Below are positions 40,729-45,290 of a stretch of 45,290 nucleotides of DNA, one piece after another. Under the pieces are notes generated by a model. It did no database searches. It had not been told where the DNA came from and saw only the letters and a list, made by a program, of their open reading frames with translations. Within the stretch, counting starts at the first letter, position 1, and each line of letters opens with the position of its first letter. The DNA is from Chthoniobacterales bacterium (GTDB taxonomy: Bacteria > Verrucomicrobiota > Verrucomicrobiia > Chthoniobacterales > JACTMZ01). Made by a program: the position numbers and the translations under genes. The DNA is taken from contig VEQL01000023.1 in NCBI GenBank assembly GCA_018883245.1, forward strand, positions 1 through 45,290, read 5' to 3'.

Positions 40729-43700
40729 CTAAATAAGTTCAAGATCCTGTTGGCCGGACGACGCCTTGGCTTTTGGCTTTGCTTTCTTTTGCTTTGTCGC
40801 TTTCGGCTTCTCCATTCCCGGGGCGAGGCCGGCGGCGACTTCTTCGGCGTGGCGTTGGGCGTTGAGGGCGAGGAGGCGGGCGAGGACTTCGTCGCGCACT
40901 TCGTCGGGCCAGCGGTAGCGCCACGGTTTTTTCTTTTGCCGGCCGTGGCCGGTGTCGTTGCTGTTCTCTTCTTCCTCTTCGTAGTCGAGCAGGAATTGGC
41001 AATCGGTCGGGATGTCGCTCCATCCGTAGGCATCGAGCACGGCGCGGTCCATCGCGGCATGAAGTTCGCGGAGTTTTGTGATGTCGGGCGATTGCTCGTC
41101 GGGGTCGTGGAAGCGGTTGTAGGTCTTGGTAAGGCCTTCGTTGTTGCGCACCATCAAGTCGGCGCGGAACTCGTAGTAGCGCTTGCCGGTTTGCTCTAAG
41201 GAATCGCTGGCATCCCAATCTGCGGGGAAAGCGAAAGTTTCGAAGCAATCGGACGGGGTGTAGCGTTGGCGATCTTCTAATGATGAAGCAAAAAACCTTG
41301 TCCACGTTTCGTGACTACGACATTGAAGAATCGCAAAAGCAGCCCATTTGCTTGTTGTGAAGCCAATCAGCGACTGAGAAAGAATTCTGCCCGCTTTCAC
41401 CTTGGAAAGTGCAAATGTGCTACTGGTCTTCGCGATACAAAAAATAGATCCGTTTTGCTCGAGGAATTCGTGCAGTTGTGATGATGGATAGTTGAACTGC
41501 CACCACTTCGTGCTTGCTTGTCCTTCCGCAGATTTGGCTGTCAGCGAATGCCGATACGGCAGAACTTTGTCTTCGAGAATTCTAAATGCTGCCGGCCACT
41601 TCTCCGCATCTGGCTTCTCCCAATTAGAAAAGTAGATTGCGTATTTGGGAGCCGGCTGCTGGTCATCGTAAAAATAATCAACTGATATGATTTGGGGTAT
41701 CACGCGTTCGTAGCTCGGGTCTTCCTCTAGGATTTTTTCGCGTAGAGAAACCGGCGACGCATCGTCGTTCGCGTCGTCAAATAAGAAGCCATTGCCTCGT
41801 AATACACAGCCCTGGAAAGATGTGAACGAGCGATAGCCCGCAATGTGTTTTGGGTCTTCGTCGATCGGAAAGTCTTTTAAAAATGCACTTATTCGTCTCA
41901 CGACGACTCCGTCGAGGATTGGTTGAATTTGCAGGATGCCCTTGGACACACAGACGGTAGAAACCTGAACCGCAGCATCCCCAGGCCAAGGCACGCGCGA
42001 TCTGGCTGCATAGATTTCTCCGCGCATAAGAGAAATCTGCGTGAGTCCTGAATAGCGTGTGTCACCTTGCGCAATGGTATTGGTAGCAATTAATCCAAAG
42101 CATCCATTGTCTCTCAAGAGAGCAAACGCAGCTCGAAAAAAGAATGCTACGAGATCACACTTGCCAGAAGTGGCCGGGATAATTGCTCGGAGGTAGTTAG
42201 GATAATTTGTGTGGTTTCCTAAAGACAAAGAGTAATGCCCTGCAAACGGTGGATTTCCCACGATTGCATCAAACCCAGGGTTCGCTCGTGAGAAGACCTC
42301 TGGAAACTCGATCTCCCAGTGAAACGGCCGAACCGGATGTTGCCCGCCATAAAGCACGTTGAGCGTCTCGACTTTCCACTTGAGCTGCTGCGCATCTCCT
42401 TTAAGCAGCTCGAGGTAGTTCTGCAAATATTCATCGCGCAGTTGCTGTCGTTCCCGCGGTTTGCTGCCAGCAAAGAACGCGGCAATAACAAGATCGCCGA
42501 TATGGCGCAACTGTTCCGCAGCACCATCCGCCGCTACGAGGAAGTCCCGTTTCTTCAGCACCGCAGCCTCTGTGTCCTCGGGAAAATCCAAGATGCGTTT
42601 GCGCTCTTCAGACACCTTGGAGATCTGTGCCTCGAGTTTGTCCTGCCCGAGCACGCGGTCTTTGGCTGCATCGAGATCCCAGTGGAACGCAGCAATCTGC
42701 TTGTTGGTCAGTCCGACGAGCGAATCTCCGCACTTGATCGCATGATCGAGAAAAGTGAACGGATGGTCCTTGGCCATAGTGGCGAGCCAAAGCGAGAGCT
42801 TGGCCAGATCGACTGCCATCGGATTGCGATCTACCCCATACAAACAGCGCTGTGCGATGAGCCGCCGCGCATAGAGCAGTTCATCCTCATCCGGCGGAAT
42901 CCTCGGAACGCATTTGTGGAAATGCCACGAGGCGACCAGTTCGTCGGCCAGCTGACGCGCTGTTTCAACGAGAAACGCTGCGGAACCTACTGCAATGTCG
43001 GCTACTTTGAGATCAAGGATATCCTCGGGCTTGGGATGACGCCCCAACCGATCGAGCACCGGCTCGAGCGTCTTGCGCACGATGGGTTCGGTGAACGACC
43101 GCGGCGTGTAATGTGAACCAGAACGTCGGCGTTCATCGGTCGGTTGCAGAATGATCGATCCCGCGGCCACAGGATGAGGTGTGGCGCGCACGTCAATGCG
43201 CTTGCCCAATGCCGCCAACAATTCCTCGGCGGTGCCTGCATCCTTCAATGCCGTAGCGGCTTTGTCCGCGATCTTGGCATCGGCCACCTCGGCCAGAAAC
43301 TTGGCGCGGTCGGCTGGTTTGCTTTCGAGCAAAGCCTCGAGGGACACATGCACCGGCGCGCCGTGGGCCTTGGCCGGCTTGAGTGCAATCATGCGAGCCG
43401 GCGCCTTCTGCACCTCAAAGCCCATGATCGTCTCGTAAACAGAGCCAATCTGTTCCACATCGAGCGTGCGGTAACTCAGGCGCTCGCCATCTAGATACAG
43501 CAGCAAATTGAGGATGCGATAGATGGCCCCGTCGGAGAGCCGCGGCAATTGCTCGGGCAAGGCATCTGTCCTCGATGCACGCCCTTCGAGGTATGGATAA
43601 CGGTCGTAATCGAAAAGATGCCCGCGGCGGGCAGGCAATCGCATGGAGGGATGCCGCGAGCCTTTGTGCACAGCACGAAAAAGCGTGAGCAAACGCGGCC

Positions 43701-44724
43701 AAGCAACGAAGCGATTATCCATCGTGTCCGGGTGCTGTTGATGGTCCGCCCGTAGTTGGTCGAAGAGTCCACCGACAGAATAGTTGCGCTGGTAAAGTTC
43801 ACCGGAAGGCATGAGACCGCGGTCCTCGGCGTAGAGCAGGAAGACGAGACGCAGCAGTGTCGAGACGAGGCCGCCGTAGATTTCCTGCGGATCACGCTCC
43901 CAGACAGCGGAGAGCAGCTGCCCGTTGGATTTCTCATCGGCGGCTTGGAAACCGCGGGCCAATTCGTAGAGCGCCTCGAGCACTTGGCCGGATAGCTCGG
44001 TTGAGACATTGGCTTGGTAGTCGCGGCTGCGCTTGAGCAAATCGGGAAGACGCACGCCCGCGGGCACAGTGATCAAGCGACGATGCGAAAGCAGCATCTC
44101 GAGCGCCACCGCAGCCACGCGCCCGGGCAAGTCGGCAAGAAAGCCGATCGGAAAAGTGATCGAACCGGCGTTCTCGCCCTTGGGCACATAGACGAGACGG
44201 AGTTGGTCGCCATTGCAAAGAATCCCGATGGGCACACCCGTCTCGCGCAACAAACGCTCGAACTTCTGCTGCGGCGTGGCCGACCATCCGCGGGTGCTCT
44301 CCGGCACCGCATCGAGGTCGGTGCCCGGCGGAAGTTGTTTCGCCAGAAGGAGCCACGGGCTCTGGTCCTCGGCAGGCTGAAAGAAACGGTAGGCCGCAGT
44401 AGGAGCGAGCAACTCTCCCTCCTCGCCCGTGCTGACCTTGAGCGCATCAGGCACTTCATCGGAAACCGAGAAAATCGAGAGCAGTTCGTCCTCCCATCCC
44501 AAGAACTCACGAGCGAATTTGACGAAGTCCGCAATGACCGGCCGCCCATCAATTTCATCGAGACTCTCCAGCAAGCGCGCATGGATTGCATTGAGCTGGC
44601 CCTGATCGATCTGCACCTGCGAATCCACCAAAGCCACCGGCGAAACCACCAATCCCTCTGGCTGCAAATACCCCAGCCAGCGCTGATGCTCGGAGATGGC
44701 GATTTTGCGGGGATCGGCGCTCAT
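40729..44724 (-). CDS. drmMI: DISARM class 1 adenine methyltransferase DrmMI
   Basis: A 1331-residue Eco57I-like N6-adenine methyltransferase. Motif I is DIAVGSAAFL (about 578) and motif IV is NPPF with N824. The C-terminal region (about 830-1150), downstream of the catalytic NPPF, is expected to hold the target-recognition part. The DNA there is clearly lower in GC than the flanks. The last 100 residues are basic and Lys/Ala rich. It should methylate a host motif so that self DNA is spared. The ATG at 44724 overlaps the drmD stop (ATGA at 44721-44724). A longer upstream frame exists but lacks support. Confidence 0.92.
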   Translation of the reverse strand: MSADPRKIAISEHQRWLGYLQPEGLVVSPVALVDSQVQIDQGQLNAIHARLLESLDEIDGRPVIADFVKFAREFLGWEDELLSIFSVSDEVPDALKVSTGEEGELLAPTAAYRFFQPAEDQSPWLLLAKQLPPGTDLDAVPESTRGWSATPQQKFERLLRETGVPIGILCNGDQLRLVYVPKGENAGSITFPIGFLADLPGRVAAVALEMLLSHRRLITVPAGVRLPDLLKRSRDYQANVSTELSGQVLEALYELARGFQAADEKSNGQLLSAVWERDPQEIYGGLVSTLLRLVFLLYAEDRGLMPSGELYQRNYSVGGLFDQLRADHQQHPDTMDNRFVAWPRLLTLFRAVHKGSRHPSMRLPARRGHLFDYDRYPYLEGRASRTDALPEQLPRLSDGAIYRILNLLLYLDGERLSYRTLDVEQIGSVYETIMGFEVQKAPARMIALKPAKAHGAPVHVSLEALLESKPADRAKFLAEVADAKIADKAATALKDAGTAEELLAALGKRIDVRATPHPVAAGSIILQPTDERRRSGSHYTPRSFTEPIVRKTLEPVLDRLGRHPKPEDILDLKVADIAVGSAAFLVETARQLADELVASWHFHKCVPRIPPDEDELLYARRLIAQRCLYGVDRNPMAVDLAKLSLWLATMAKDHPFTFLDHAIKCGDSLVGLTNKQIAAFHWDLDAAKDRVLGQDKLEAQISKVSEERKRILDFPEDTEAAVLKKRDFLVAADGAAEQLRHIGDLVIAAFFAGSKPRERQQLRDEYLQNYLELLKGDAQQLKWKVETLNVLYGGQHPVRPFHWEIEFPEVFSRANPGFDAIVGNPPFAGHYSLSLGNHTNYPNYLRAIIPATSGKCDLVAFFFRAAFALLRDNGCFGLIATNTIAQGDTRYSGLTQISLMRGEIYAARSRVPWPGDAAVQVSTVCVSKGILQIQPILDGVVVRRISAFLKDFPIDEDPKHIAGYRSFTSFQGCVLRGNGFLFDDANDDASPVSLREKILEEDPSYERVIPQIISVDYFYDDQQPAPKYAIYFSNWEKPDAEKWPAAFRILEDKVLPYRHSLTAKSAEGQASTKWWQFNYPSSQLHEFLEQNGSIFCIAKTSSTFALSKVKAGRILSQSLIGFTTSKWAAFAILQCRSHETWTRFFASSLEDRQRYTPSDCFETFAFPADWDASDSLEQTGKRYYEFRADLMVRNNEGLTKTYNRFHDPDEQSPDITKLRELHAAMDRAVLDAYGWSDIPTDCQFLLDYEEEEENSNDTGHGRQKKKPWRYRWPDEVRDEVLARLLALNAQRHAEEVAAGLAPGMEKPKATKQKKAKPKAKASSGQQDLELI

Positions 44725-45290
44725 GATTTCTCCGGCCAGAGGTAAACGAGTCCCACGGGTTCGATGCGGTGGGATTTGACGGTGTAGAAATCGCGGATGC
44801 GTGCCGGCTCGCGGGCCAAGTCTCCATCGACATTGTCGAGCCACTCCTGCCAGTAGCGGATGTCAGCTTCCTTCTGACGCTGTTCGTCGTCATTGAGGCC
44901 AAGCTCTTGCTGGCGCCAGTTCTTGTTGCGGTCCAATTCCTTGAGCACGCGCTTGCGCTGGTCTTCGAGCAGCTTGATCAGTTCTTTGGCCTCGCCCTCA
45001 CCGCGGGCGCCGAGCTTTTCCACCACTTCCTTCATGATTTCCTCGGCACGCGGCTGCAGGTGGGATTGCAGTTCCTCGATATCCTGCGCGATCGAGGACG
45101 AGATGCGTTTGAGCACATCGGCCGGAGGTTCTTTCTGTTGACCCGGGGCCAAGTGCTCGCGCAGGAGCTGCATGGTGCGCGCCTCGTCATCACGACCGTG
45201 CGGCGTTAAAGGACCGTTGCGCTTGTCGGGCGGAGTCCAGCGAGCCGTGACCGTCAGGATCTCCTCGTGCAGGCGTGATGCACCCGGTCC
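44721..45290 (-). CDS. drmD: C-terminal part of DISARM class 1 helicase DrmD (gene continues beyond the window)
   Basis: The frame stays open from its TGA at 44721 to the window edge, so the 189 visible residues are only the C-terminus. The helicase motifs would lie outside. The visible part is helical and charged: LKRISSSIAQDIEELQ and later KELDRNKNWRQQELG suggest a coiled segment, and a final TVKSHRIEPVGLVYLWP strand region follows. The position before drmMI, with an ATGA overlap, and the class 1 order support the DrmD (SNF2-type) call. The name depends partly on context. Confidence 0.75.
   Translation of the reverse strand, partial: GPGASRLHEEILTVTARWTPPDKRNGPLTPHGRDDEARTMQLLREHLAPGQQKEPPADVLKRISSSIAQDIEELQSHLQPRAEEIMKEVVEKLGARGEGEAKELIKLLEDQRKRVLKELDRNKNWRQQELGLNDDEQRQKEADIRYWQEWLDNVDGDLAREPARIRDFYTVKSHRIEPVGLVYLWPEKS

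Noticed and set aside
1-45290. CRISPR arrays, tRNA or rRNA genes, and integrase-type island borders
   Set aside because: I saw no regularly spaced repeats, no tRNA-like cloverleaf and no integrase. A tool scan could still find a short tRNA that reading by eye missed.

Overview
The window is a GC-rich, densely coded bacterial chromosome segment, most likely from Verrucomicrobiota (Opitutaceae-like). That placement is an inference. It rests on a PEP-CTERM beta-strand surface protein, a YaiO/GT2 polysaccharide operon, few clear Shine-Dalgarno sites, and many ATGA start/stop overlaps. I saw no tRNA, rRNA or CRISPR array, and no gene-free stretch over 300 bases outside the insertion sequence.

Region 1 (1-6.8 kb) holds a deoxyribose-phosphate aldolase/aldehyde dehydrogenase pair, a degenerate GGDEF protein that keeps an I-site, and a GAF-PAS-GAF-PAS histidine kinase coupled to an apparently active REC-GGDEF regulator. 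Region 2 (6.8-13.4 kb, minus strand) is one tightly coupled exopolysaccharide operon: short leader ORF, NDP-sugar epimerase, YaiO-like outer-membrane barrel, HEAT-repeat membrane protein, GT2 synthase, nucleotide-sugar dehydrogenase and secreted GH16 hydrolase. Region 3 (13.5-16.7 kb) encodes surface and envelope proteins: a PEP-CTERM protein, a LapG-family lipoprotein, a fasciclin protein and a Cys-rich lipoprotein. Region 4 (16.7-22.7 kb) groups RNA-end enzymes (ThpR and RtcB) with a TIM-barrel isomerase, a primase-like protein, an unknown protein and a CapA-like phosphatase. Region 5 (22.9-25.9 kb) has two small ORFs, Hsp20, a small secreted protein and a NarL-type two-component pair preceded by a 20-bp perfect palindrome.

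Region 6 (26-45.3 kb, all minus strand) is a defence island bordered by an intact IS5-family element. Read in the direction of transcription it runs: drmD (C-terminal part only, cut by the window edge), drmMI, kinase-helicase, PLD protein, AbiEi, AbiEii, drmA, drmB, drmC, DUF3293/GIY-YIG protein. The drm genes have the class 1 DISARM order. Between drmMI and drmA sit two further defence modules: a helicase/PLD pair matching type I Mokosh and an AbiE type IV toxin-antitoxin pair. Nearly all of these genes overlap or abut, so they are probably expressed together. The only sizeable internal gap, in front of abiEi, carries an inverted repeat that may be the AbiEi operator. This nested composite is the most notable feature of the window. 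The kinase-helicase also has HRE in place of HRD in its catalytic loop and a possible ParE/RelE-like segment between its kinase and helicase parts.
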